This document shows positions 43,145-51,872 of a stretch of 51,872 nt of DNA, one piece after another. Source of the stretch: Rickettsia typhi (GTDB lineage Bacteria > Pseudomonadota > Alphaproteobacteria > Rickettsiales > Deianiraeaceae); NCBI GenBank assembly GCA_945861725.1, contig CAMAVJ010000007.1, positions 1-51,872 of the forward strand. Direction: 5' to 3'. Within the stretch, counting starts at the first letter, position 1; the number at the start of each line of letters is the position of its first letter. The notes beneath the pieces are model-generated. The model did no database searches and was not told the origin of the DNA. It worked only from the letters and a program-made list of their open reading frames with translations. Made by a program: the position numbers and the translations under genes.

Positions 43145-44152
43145 ATGAATGTTTTAACTTTTAAACAAATTATGATACAAAATGCACAAAGGCAACAAGG
43201 CCAGCAAAATCAATCAGAATCTTCACAAGTTATCCTTGAAAGAATTCGTCAAAAACTTGGACTCGCACCCGAAGCAAGCCAATCTCAACAAAATGTGCAA
43301 CAACGCCAACAACAGCCTCAAATGCAAGCTCCACAAGCTCAAATGAAACAAATGCCTACAAGGCAACAAGAGTCTCAACAAGCACCGCAAATGAGAAGTC
43401 AGCCAGTACAACAAAACACGCAGCAAAATGTACAACAAAATAACTCATTTGATGACAACTTCTCTTTTGATGACCTTGAATTTAATTCAACATCTCAAGA
43501 TTCTTCTAAAAACACAAGAGAAATCAACAATCTTCTAAGGTCTTACAATGTAAACAACCAAAATTCATACAAAGCAAATCAATCTCCAGAGTGGAATTCT
43601 TCTGAAACTGAAGATGAAAATGCAGTAGAGCAAGACGAACTTTCATTTGAAACCGAAGAAGGTGAATACGAAGTTGAAGAAGATGAATCTTACGAAACCG
43701 AAGAAGATGAATACGAAACCGAAGAAGATGAATACGAAACCGAAGAAGGTGAATACGAAACCGAAGAAGGTGAATACGAAGTTGAAGAAGATTTTGCTAA
43801 CTTTGACGAAGAAGATGAGCAAATTCAAGACAATGTTCATTTCTTGCAATCAAACAGACAATCTCAAGAACAACAACCTCAACAAAGTGCTCAAGGCGAA
43901 CAAAAGCATTACTTCAACTTAGGCGAGCAATCTCAAGGCGAACAAAAGCATTACTTTAACCTTAGCGATCACACACAGGGGAATAACGAAGTTCAACAAT
44001 CGCAATCAAAGTTCTCCTCAACAGAGCTTGCAATGCAAATTGAAGCTTCAATTTCTCAAGCTATTTCTGAATGTGTGATGGACTGGTGCAAAGAAAATCT
44101 TGAATCAATCTGCCGTGAAGTTATTAAAGATGAACTTCGCAAAACAGCATAA
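43145..44152 (+). CDS. PopZ-like polar organising protein
   Basis: A 335-residue protein of extreme composition. A short N-terminal helix (VILERIRQKLG) leads into a Gln-rich disordered segment (about 15-100), then an acidic repeat region (about 155-220, ETEEDEY and ETEEGEY units), two copies of GEQKHYFNL, and a C-terminal helical pair (ISQAISECVMDWCKENLESI). That ending matches the DUF2497/PopZ pattern (L.P.L..WLD.NLP.IVE.LV..EI). In Caulobacter, PopZ forms polar condensates through an acidic linker and C-terminal oligomerisation helices; the same layout is seen here. It ends three bases before guaB. Confidence 0.7.
   Translation: MNVLTFKQIMIQNAQRQQGQQNQSESSQVILERIRQKLGLAPEASQSQQNVQQRQQQPQMQAPQAQMKQMPTRQQESQQAPQMRSQPVQQNTQQNVQQNNSFDDNFSFDDLEFNSTSQDSSKNTREINNLLRSYNVNNQNSYKANQSPEWNSSETEDENAVEQDELSFETEEGEYEVEEDESYETEEDEYETEEDEYETEEGEYETEEGEYEVEEDFANFDEEDEQIQDNVHFLQSNRQSQEQQPQQSAQGEQKHYFNLGEQSQGEQKHYFNLSDHTQGNNEVQQSQSKFSSTELAMQIEASISQAISECVMDWCKENLESICREVIKDELRKTA
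43649..43792 (+). repeat. Acidic codon repeats in the PopZ-like gene
   Basis: Degenerate 21-bp units of the form GAAACCGAAGAAGRTGAATAC, about seven copies, some with GTT for ACC. They code ETEE(D/G)EY or EVEEDE. The near-identity of units at DNA level points to recent expansion. Confidence 0.85.
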
Positions 44153-45616
<1,464 letters not shown>

Positions 45617-45684
45617 TCACTCGCATCTTCACTAACTCTCTTAAACTTCTTCTCTTTAAGTAATTCTTTAACTTTTGAGTTTTT

Positions 45685-46404
45685 TTATATTTGAATTCCA
45701 AGTTTTTGTGCAACTCGTGTGTAAGCCTCAACTATATCACCTTTATCCTCTCGAAAAAGGTCTTTATCAAGACTATTTTGCGTGCCAACTTCCCAAAGAC
45801 GACAGGAGTCCGGTGAAATTTCGTCCGCAAGGATTATTTCACCCGATGAGTTTTTTCCAAATTCAACCTTGAAATCGACTAAATCAAGACCGCATTTTTT
45901 AAATTCCATACCAAGTATTTCATTGATTTTTAAAGCTTGAGACTTAATAGATGAGATCTCTTGATCAGTTGCAATTCCAAAAAGAGTTATATGATCGTTT
46001 GGAATTAGTGGATCGCCAAGTTCATCTTTTTTATAAGAAAATTCAACGAGTGGTGACGCAAGTTTTGTACCTTTTTCAACGCCAAATTTTTTAGAAAATG
46101 AACCAGCGGCAATGTTTCGAACAATAACTTCGAGTGGAATAATTGTAACTTTTGTCACGAGTTGATTGCGATCGTCAATTTTTTTGAGAAAATGCGTTTT
46201 TATGCCATTTTGATGCAGAAGTTCCATAAAAAATGTAGAAATTGCGTTGTTCAAGACGCCCTTCCCTTGCTTGATTGCAAATTTTTCATTATTGAAAGCG
46301 GTTGTGTCATCTTTGAAATATTGAATGATTTCACTATGATTTTTCGACTGAAAAAGCACTTTTGCCTTACCTTCGTATATCTTTTCCCCGTGAATTTGAC
46401 TCAT
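45685..46404 (-). CDS. purC: SAICAR synthetase
   Basis: A 239-residue ligase joining aspartate to CAIR. ATG 46404 gives MSQIHGEKIYEGKAKVLF; the longer frame to 46476 lies inside the upstream gene. Signatures are FKDDTTAFN, the pair LEVIVRNIAAGS and SYKKDELGDPLI, and EISPDSCRLW. Its start codon overlaps the stop of the RNase D-like gene (ATGA). Confidence 0.95.
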   Translation of the reverse strand: MSQIHGEKIYEGKAKVLFQSKNHSEIIQYFKDDTTAFNNEKFAIKQGKGVLNNAISTFFMELLHQNGIKTHFLKKIDDRNQLVTKVTIIPLEVIVRNIAAGSFSKKFGVEKGTKLASPLVEFSYKKDELGDPLIPNDHITLFGIATDQEISSIKSQALKINEILGMEFKKCGLDLVDFKVEFGKNSSGEIILADEISPDSCRLWEVGTQNSLDKDLFREDKGDIVEAYTRVAQKLGIQI

Positions 46405-47489
46405 TTTGATACAATAAAAAGTTGCATATCTTTTACTTCGATAGATGATTTGCCGTGTAAGAACTCCAAAACACATTCACCAAAGATATGGTTTTTCCAA
46501 CCTTTTAAAAAGTCAACATTTAAATTTCCATTCAAACATGCAACGATTTCGTATCTTGAAGCGACGCAATTTCTATCAATACCATGTTCTGCGGATTTTA
46601 GAGTTAAAACTGCCTCAAGAACCTTCTCTATTGGGCGATTTCTTAAAATTTCAAATTTACTTTGAGCAAAAAGTGCAAGTAATTTACGAACGACGGCGTT
46701 ATGTATAACGCACTTATTAAATCCGGGAACGCTCAGAATATCTTCAAAGTTTTTCGGACTTTTAAAAACAAACGCTTCAATCGAAGTGATAGTTATCACC
46801 GATCCAATCGAGATATTTTGCTGGCGTGCAATTTCACAAAAAATATCATAAATTTGCATAAATGTTTTTTTGGATTGCTCACTTAATATGTTATATATGT
46901 CAGAAATTTCAGAAATATTGCCTTTGTTAAAAAGCTTTATCCTTTTAATTTTTTCAAGCACAATGCTGTGATATATTTCAACTTTATTTTGCGATGTCAA
47001 GTGTTCAAGAATTGAGTTCCAAGTATTTGTGATTTCAAAACCTTTAATTAAAAGACTTTTGACATACGTAAAGTTGATGTCGTACACTTCAGTTACGCGT
47101 GCAATTTTAAAAATTGGTGCCGAGAACGTTAGGAAAATATTCTGAATAACGGACTTTGCCACACGAAAATCATCAATGTTACTTGCTTCAATTGGAAGGT
47201 TGTGTAAAAGAGTTGCAAGGTCACGCTCAATATCTATAACAAATTTAATATTTGCAAAAAAACGCTCATACTCTGGCGAAGAGGCATCGGAAACTTTGAT
47301 TAAAAAGGCATTGTATTCATATTGTAATAACAGAAATGAATGTTCTGCAATACCAATTACCGTAAGAATTACGCGAAAATTTTGCTTCTGTGCGGACTGC
47401 AAAAACGCAAGAAAATTAACATCACCATTTGGTGCAACGAAGTTCAAACTTAGCAAGGAAGCGTCGCTCTTTTGTTGAAGTGCATTCAT
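46401..47489 (-). CDS. RNase D-like protein with lost exonuclease residues and an HRDC domain
   Basis: A 362-residue protein. Residues of about 200-280 (LSEQSKKTFMQIYDIFCEIA, then SPKNFEDILSVPGF) resemble an HRDC domain as found in RNase D and RecQ. The N-terminal half follows the RNase D fold by eye (FVIDIERDLATLLHNLP for KVIHDARQDLELL; NIDDFRVAKSVI for NIFDTQIAA). The DTEF motif at the first strand and other DEDD residues are absent or displaced. So it may be an RNA-binding but inactive paralogue. It is coupled to purC. The family call is tentative. Confidence 0.45.
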   Translation of the reverse strand: MNALQQKSDASLLSLNFVAPNGDVNFLAFLQSAQKQNFRVILTVIGIAEHSFLLLQYEYNAFLIKVSDASSPEYERFFANIKFVIDIERDLATLLHNLPIEASNIDDFRVAKSVIQNIFLTFSAPIFKIARVTEVYDINFTYVKSLLIKGFEITNTWNSILEHLTSQNKVEIYHSIVLEKIKRIKLFNKGNISEISDIYNILSEQSKKTFMQIYDIFCEIARQQNISIGSVITITSIEAFVFKSPKNFEDILSVPGFNKCVIHNAVVRKLLALFAQSKFEILRNRPIEKVLEAVLTLKSAEHGIDRNCVASRYEIVACLNGNLNVDFLKGWKNHIFGECVLEFLHGKSSIEVKDMQLFIVSK

Positions 47490-47554
47490 AAAATAAAAAA
47501 AATTAATGTTACAAATATAATTTAAAATGTATTTTTTAAATTACAAATGCTTTT

Positions 47555-48970
47555 TTACATATGTAAACATTTTCCAAAGGCATCAAGAACCGATTCGTGT
47601 ATCATTTCGCTCATCGTTGGATGTGGGAAGATGGTTTGCATAAAATCTTTCTCAACAAGTTCACCCTGCTTTCCAACAAGATACGCACCAATCATTTCAG
47701 TAACATCGGCACCAATCATATGAGCACCCAACAATTCGCCGGTTTTTTCATCAAAAATTGTCTTAACCAATCCAACAGTTTCACCAGATGCAATTGCCTT
47801 TCCATTGCCAATTGTCTGGAATCTTCCAATTTTTACTTTCAGATTTCTCTCTTTACATTGCACCTCCGTTAAGCCAACGGAAGCAATTTGTGGACGGGTA
47901 TATGTGCACCCCGGAATATTTGCACGGTTAATCGGGTGGACGGCATTTTTATCAAATTTTCCCTCTTTTGAAGCAATAAATTCAGCTGCAATAACGCCTT
48001 CGTGCGAAGCTTTGTGTGCAAGCCAAGGACCTTGTGTAACATCTCCAATTGCATAAATTCCAGCAACCGTCGTTTCAAGATACTGATTTACCTTAACACA
48101 CCCTCTTTCATCTTTTTCGATTTTTGCATTTTCAAAATTATTTTCAAGTCCAATATTTTCCACATTCGGAACAACTCCCACTGCCATAATAATTTTTTCA
48201 AATTCTTCAGATTTGCCATCAAAATAAACAACAACAGAGGAAGATTTTTTCTCGATTTTTTCCAATTTCACACCTGTATGAATTTTCATTCCCTGTGCTT
48301 CAAATTCTTTTTTAGCAATTTTTGAAATTTCTTCGTCTTCGACTGGAAGAATCCGAGGTAGTGCCTCAAGAATTGTCACTTGTGAACCCATATTTTGAAA
48401 AAATGACGCAAATTCACATCCAATCGCACCAGAGCCAACTATACAAATGCTTTTTGGCAATTTTTCTTGTACCATCGCTTCGCGATATGTCAAAACTAGT
48501 TTCCCATCCGGTTCAAAATTTTTAAGAATTCGTGCCCTTGCACCAGTAGCAATTACCACATGCTTTGCTGAAATATCTTCGATTTTTTTATCATCTTTTG
48601 AAATTTCAACTTTGCCAGCAGAGATAATTTTCGCATAACCATTGATGACATCAACTTTATTTTTCTTCATAAGACCCGCAATGCCACCAGAAAGCTGCGA
48701 TGCAACTTTGCGTGAACGATCCACAACCTTTTTAAAATCAAAGGAAATTTCCTTTGCAGAAAAACCAAAATCTTCAAGATGGTGCAGCTTATAATTGAGT
48801 TCACTCGCCTTTAAAAGTGCCTTTGTTGGAATACACCCCCAATTTAAACAAATTCCACCAAGATGCTTATCTTCAACTATCGCAACCTTTAAACCAAGTT
48901 GTGAAGCACGAATTGCACAGACGTATCCCCCAGGACCAGCACCAATTACAACAATATCATAATTTTTCAT
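47555..48970 (-). CDS. lpd: Dihydrolipoamide dehydrogenase
   Basis: A 471-residue flavoprotein, E3 of the pyruvate and 2-oxoglutarate dehydrogenase complexes. ATG 48970 gives MKNYDIVVIGAGPGGYVCA; a longer frame to 49096 overlaps the divergent promoter. The redox disulfide is in GGICLNWGCIPTKALL, the NAD site in SICIVGSGAIGCEFASFF, the second FAD site in YAIGDVTQGPWLAHKASHEG, and the catalytic His-Glu in IFPHPTMSEMIHE. Confidence 0.95.
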   Translation of the reverse strand: MKNYDIVVIGAGPGGYVCAIRASQLGLKVAIVEDKHLGGICLNWGCIPTKALLKASELNYKLHHLEDFGFSAKEISFDFKKVVDRSRKVASQLSGGIAGLMKKNKVDVINGYAKIISAGKVEISKDDKKIEDISAKHVVIATGARARILKNFEPDGKLVLTYREAMVQEKLPKSICIVGSGAIGCEFASFFQNMGSQVTILEALPRILPVEDEEISKIAKKEFEAQGMKIHTGVKLEKIEKKSSSVVVYFDGKSEEFEKIIMAVGVVPNVENIGLENNFENAKIEKDERGCVKVNQYLETTVAGIYAIGDVTQGPWLAHKASHEGVIAAEFIASKEGKFDKNAVHPINRANIPGCTYTRPQIASVGLTEVQCKERNLKVKIGRFQTIGNGKAIASGETVGLVKTIFDEKTGELLGAHMIGADVTEMIGAYLVGKQGELVEKDFMQTIFPHPTMSEMIHESVLDAFGKCLHM

Positions 48971-49099
48971 ACTCTCATTAAAATTTAAGTAATTCTGGAA
49001 ACAGATTTTTCTTTTTGCAAGTCTTTTTATAAGAAAAACTTGACAACAAAACCAAGAGATATCTTGCTTCAAGGTATTTTTCCACATCTTTTTCACAGA

Positions 49100-50149
49100 A
49101 TGAATCCACTAAATGCAACACAGCGAAGCATTCTCAAGCAGCTTGAAGAAAATCACCGTGGTTTTTTTACAAAAGCAAAATCCTTTTACATTCACGGCAA
49201 AACTGGCTGCGGAAAAACAACAATTTTAGAAAATTTTGTCGCTGAAAATTGCGACAATAACAAAGTACAGAAGAAAATTCTTTATATGCATTTTCACGAC
49301 TACCTGCTCGACATCACAAAGCTTTTACATAAAAATCCGCTTAAAAAGGTTGCAAGAGAAATCTCAAAAAATATTGATTTCCTTTGTTTTGATGAATTTT
49401 TTATTGAATCAATTGCGGACGCAAAAATTTTATACGACATCTTTTTCGAACTTATAAAATCAGGCGTCGCAGTGATTTTAACATCAAATTTTGCACCAGA
49501 CGAACTTTATAAAGACGGATTTAATCGTGCAATTATGTTCCCACAATTTTCTGATTTTATCAGAGAGAAAATGATCGTCTGCCACATTAATAACACGCCA
49601 GATTACCGCACAGCAAGCGATTTCACTGAATACCAAATTTGTTTTAATGATATTTTAAGCTTTGCAACGACATTTCAAGTTACCGTAACGAAACGCGAAG
49701 AGCAAATTTTTGTCGATAACAACCATATAACAAAAATTTCTGGAAGATTTCAAAGTGAGCTGCAATCTGGCTGCATTTTGGATTACAATGTTTTCTTTAA
49801 AACACACACAAGTATTAAGGATTTTCGTAAAATCGCACGCACATTTAAGCATATTCATGTTGAAAATATGCAAAAATTTACACAAAATAACGAAGACGAG
49901 GCGATTCGTTTCCGCAATTTTATCGATATTTTGTATGCAAGGGGGACAATTTTTTCATGTAGCGGACTTCCAGCTCTTAATTTGTTTGAAGAAAAAATGC
50001 TTGAAAATATTAAATTCAAGCGGTGTGAATCAAGGCTTGTCGAAATGGAAACTTTTGAATATATTTTCGCCAAAAATAAGGAAATAAAACGAACGATGAC
50101 TATATCTTCAGCGAAATTTTTTGAAGATATAGCATCGAAGCTTGCGTGA
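49100..50149 (+). CDS. AFG1/ZapE-family ATPase
   Basis: A 349-residue P-loop ATPase from ATG 49100; the TTG at 49040 lies in a CTTGACA promoter element (49039). Walker A is IHGKTGCGKTT, Walker B FLCFDEFFIESIADA, sensor ILTSNFAPDELYKDG. The C-terminal part (FDEEDLC-like region absent) is divergent from E. coli ZapE but ends with conserved SRLVEM near the C-terminus. ZapE acts at the division ring; mitochondrial AFG1/LACE1 aids protein turnover. Confidence 0.85.
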   Translation: MNPLNATQRSILKQLEENHRGFFTKAKSFYIHGKTGCGKTTILENFVAENCDNNKVQKKILYMHFHDYLLDITKLLHKNPLKKVAREISKNIDFLCFDEFFIESIADAKILYDIFFELIKSGVAVILTSNFAPDELYKDGFNRAIMFPQFSDFIREKMIVCHINNTPDYRTASDFTEYQICFNDILSFATTFQVTVTKREEQIFVDNNHITKISGRFQSELQSGCILDYNVFFKTHTSIKDFRKIARTFKHIHVENMQKFTQNNEDEAIRFRNFIDILYARGTIFSCSGLPALNLFEEKMLENIKFKRCESRLVEMETFEYIFAKNKEIKRTMTISSAKFFEDIASKLA

Positions 50150-50153
50150 GTTA

Positions 50154-51872
50154 TTAATGTGCGACCTGCCCCGCTGGTGTTTGTGATGGGGTAACTGGGG
50201 AATTGGAAATACTCTGAACAGTTGAAAGTTTGAAGGTTTGTTTCATGCCTGTATCAAGTGCTTGTTGCATTTTTGCGAGCTCCACCTGTTGTGATGACCC
50301 AGTGCTGGTGCTAATTATCACAAGGTTGAGAAAATCTAAAATTGGTTTAACAACTAATGAAAATATATCTGTAGTAACTCCTATAGCTTTGTCAATACCG
50401 CCTTGCAAAGTAACCTTCTGTGATGCAGTTAGTGAGGCACTATCAATGGCATCTTTAATTGATTGTTCTTGAACTTGGATTGCCTGCAGCGGACTTGCAA
50501 TTTCAGGCACCTTGGGGATTGCATTTGAATCAGCGACTTGACCATTTTGTATTATATCAACCAATATTTTTGCACTCGCTTTCTCTGCGTCTGTCGAGCT
50601 TGGATCCGATGCTATTGCAAGTTGAGTACGCAAGATTTCAAGAATGACTTGTTTTTGTTGCTCCAAGAATGTTATATCAGTTTGTACTTTAGCACAATTT
50701 TCCGGAGTTGGATTTTCCTTAAATGCCGCCAAAAGGGTTACACGCTGACCTTTACTATTTTCAATAGCAGCATCAACACGCTCATAAATTGTTTTGCTGT
50801 CCGCCGCTCCACCGCCAGATGATGATGAATCGGTATTATTATCAGAAGTATATGTGATGGTTATTAATGGTTTACCATCAACTTGTTTTAATTTTATCAG
50901 TGTGTATTGAGTAGTACTTCCTGTTACTGATTCAGCACGATAAAGTTCACCGTCGGAACCTTTCCAATAATTTCCTTCGATCTTGTATGTTATTGTAGGA
51001 GATGTCGTACTCGTACTCTTTAGAGTATTGCTATCGTAATCCTCCACTTTTGCTACGATTTTGATAGCGGGAATGGCATCAGTTTGTGTAGATATTTTAT
51101 AAAACTTTGGCAATTTATCCAAAGTTTTATTCATCAACACCAGTGTACCATGTTCTTCAGTATAAAAGTCAGTATTACCCTTGAAGTAATACAACTGTTT
51201 TCCATCAACACCAAACATTGGCTTATTATCTGTATCAACAGCTTCTACTCTGTGAAAAAATAATCTACCGCTGGCATTGGTGGGTGAGACAGATTTCTCA
51301 ACGCCTGTGTCTGTGTATGTTATTATCTCATTGTTCATATTTACAGTTGCTGGAGACGTCGCAGTAATTATTAGAGTTGCCTTATTATCACTACTCACTG
51401 TGTAATTTTTAGTACCATCGGCATTTGAATAATACTCTACACCATTATCTAATATTTTTTTTGTGCATATCTGCCCATCAATGCTAAAGGTGAAGGTATC
51501 ATCACTGGGTGCACCACTGGGTGTCGCAGGAATAGGTTCCACTGTAACTACCTTTAATGTTGCTACTCCCTTTATCAATTCACATTCCATCAGAACACCT
51601 TCACCTGTGGTGTTTGCACTTGCACTATAAAAGTACTTTTTGTCATTTATTGTATAATATGCTTTGATCGGAATGGAATATTGCAATGCGGAAGGTAAAG
51701 CGGTGGTGAGTTGACTAGGAATAGTTTGACCAGCAGCATTTTTACTAGCTGGACTTGTGTATTTTATATTCCCCTTATCATCTATCGTTACAGGAGTGAT
51801 AATGGTCCCACTAGTGTTCGCAACCCGCCTAACACACAGTTCGTGAATCTCTATCTCAGTTGCCTTATTACC
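50154..51872 (-). CDS. Large uncharacterised surface/secreted-type protein, 3' part (5' end outside window)
   Basis: The frame runs open from the right window edge to the stop at 50154, giving at least 572 residues; the TTG at 51686 is internal. The N-terminal visible part (up to about residue 340) is Thr/Ser/Asn/Asp-rich with repeated short beta-like motifs around Y(Y/F)...(G/N)(D/N)G.... (QLYYFKGNTDFYTEE; GELYRAESVTGSTTQYTLIK). A Ser/Gly spacer follows (SSSGGGAADS), then a helical region of about 230 residues (FLEQQKQVILEILRTQLAIA) with one hydrophobic segment (FSLVVKPILDFLNLVII). This is the make-up of a large adhesin or phage-tail-like protein; no family was recognised. Confidence 0.55.
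   Translation of the reverse strand, partial: GNKATEIEIHELCVRRVANTSGTIITPVTIDDKGNIKYTSPASKNAAGQTIPSQLTTALPSALQYSIPIKAYYTINDKKYFYSASANTTGEGVLMECELIKGVATLKVVTVEPIPATPSGAPSDDTFTFSIDGQICTKKILDNGVEYYSNADGTKNYTVSSDNKATLIITATSPATVNMNNEIITYTDTGVEKSVSPTNASGRLFFHRVEAVDTDNKPMFGVDGKQLYYFKGNTDFYTEEHGTLVLMNKTLDKLPKFYKISTQTDAIPAIKIVAKVEDYDSNTLKSTSTTSPTITYKIEGNYWKGSDGELYRAESVTGSTTQYTLIKLKQVDGKPLITITYTSDNNTDSSSSGGGAADSKTIYERVDAAIENSKGQRVTLLAAFKENPTPENCAKVQTDITFLEQQKQVILEILRTQLAIASDPSSTDAEKASAKILVDIIQNGQVADSNAIPKVPEIASPLQAIQVQEQSIKDAIDSASLTASQKVTLQGGIDKAIGVTTDIFSLVVKPILDFLNLVIISTSTGSSQQVELAKMQQALDTGMKQTFKLSTVQSISNSPVTPSQTPAGQVAH

Noticed and set aside
43223..43438. Minus-strand Leu-rich membrane-like frame
   Set aside because: Shadow of the Gln-rich segment of the PopZ-like gene.
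43643..43849. Minus-strand frame coding a Phe-rich FVFTFFG repeat protein
   Set aside because: It is the antisense of the acidic repeats of the PopZ-like gene, with no start signal of its own.
48971..49096. 42-residue N-terminal extension of Lpd
   Set aside because: It would overlap the divergent gene's promoter and start, and Lpd proteins begin at the MKNYDIVVIG equivalent.

Overview
The window reads as part of an AT-rich (about one third GC by eye) alphaproteobacterial chromosome, most like the Rickettsiales or a related host-associated lineage. Signs of this are an NDUFA12/B17.2 complex I accessory subunit, a PopZ-like protein with a DUF2497-type C-terminus, a DUF2155-like secreted protein, an RNase D-like gene, weak ribosome binding sites, and promoters built on CTTGAC(A/T), the alphaproteobacterial -35 form. 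The genome still makes chorismate (aroQ, aroC), purines (purK, purC, guaB), thiamine (thiG, thiE-like), biotin (bioF) and polyamines (an ornithine decarboxylase and a deoxyhypusine/homospermidine synthase-like gene). That is richer than classical Rickettsia and would fit a lineage such as Deianiraeaceae, but this placement is inference.

Region 1 (1 to about 6,887) is the right part of an integrated mobile element. It holds the 3' end of a DUF4263 (Shedu-type) gene, a convergent XRE regulator, two uncharacterised cargo genes that each sit behind the same palindrome-plus-promoter module, a coiled-coil protein, a compact overlapping cassette (63-residue protein, SpoVG-like protein, phage/plasmid-type Rep protein), and a large serine recombinase whose reading frame ends inside a tRNA-Asn gene, the likely attachment site. 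The left end of the element lies outside the window.

Region 2 (6,846 to about 27,650) is housekeeping: tRNA-Asn, a coiled-coil protein, aroQ overlapping tRNA-Met, topA-trkH, a possible leader ORF plus ornithine decarboxylase, lepA, a fold-type II PLP enzyme, a UbiH-type monooxygenase, yajC, bioF and iscU, dcd, a LysM/degenerate LytM protein overlapping an FtsB-like gene, a ThiE-like gene, a membrane protein with calcium-binding-like repeats, and uvrA overlapping a VirB8-like gene.

Region 3 (27,654 to 29,970) is a gene-poor island: an unexplained transcript-like stretch with two near-perfect Shine-Dalgarno sites, thiG, and a small phage remnant (a pseudogene with two in-frame stops and a 90-residue ORF) around TGTCAC-N8-GTGACA palindromes.

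Region 4 (29,975 to 51,872) is again chromosomal backbone: lolC/E, DUF2155-like, rpiB-dnaN, tRNA-Glu, aroC, the DHS-like gene, an isolated secE, a porin, ndufa12-purK, two lineage-specific genes (one with an 18-bp triplication), gyrB, a PopZ-like gene with acidic repeats, guaB, purC coupled to a degenerate RNase D-like gene, lpd, an AFG1/ZapE ATPase, and the 3' part of a large surface-type protein cut by the window edge. No rRNA genes, CRISPR arrays or intact insertion sequences were seen.
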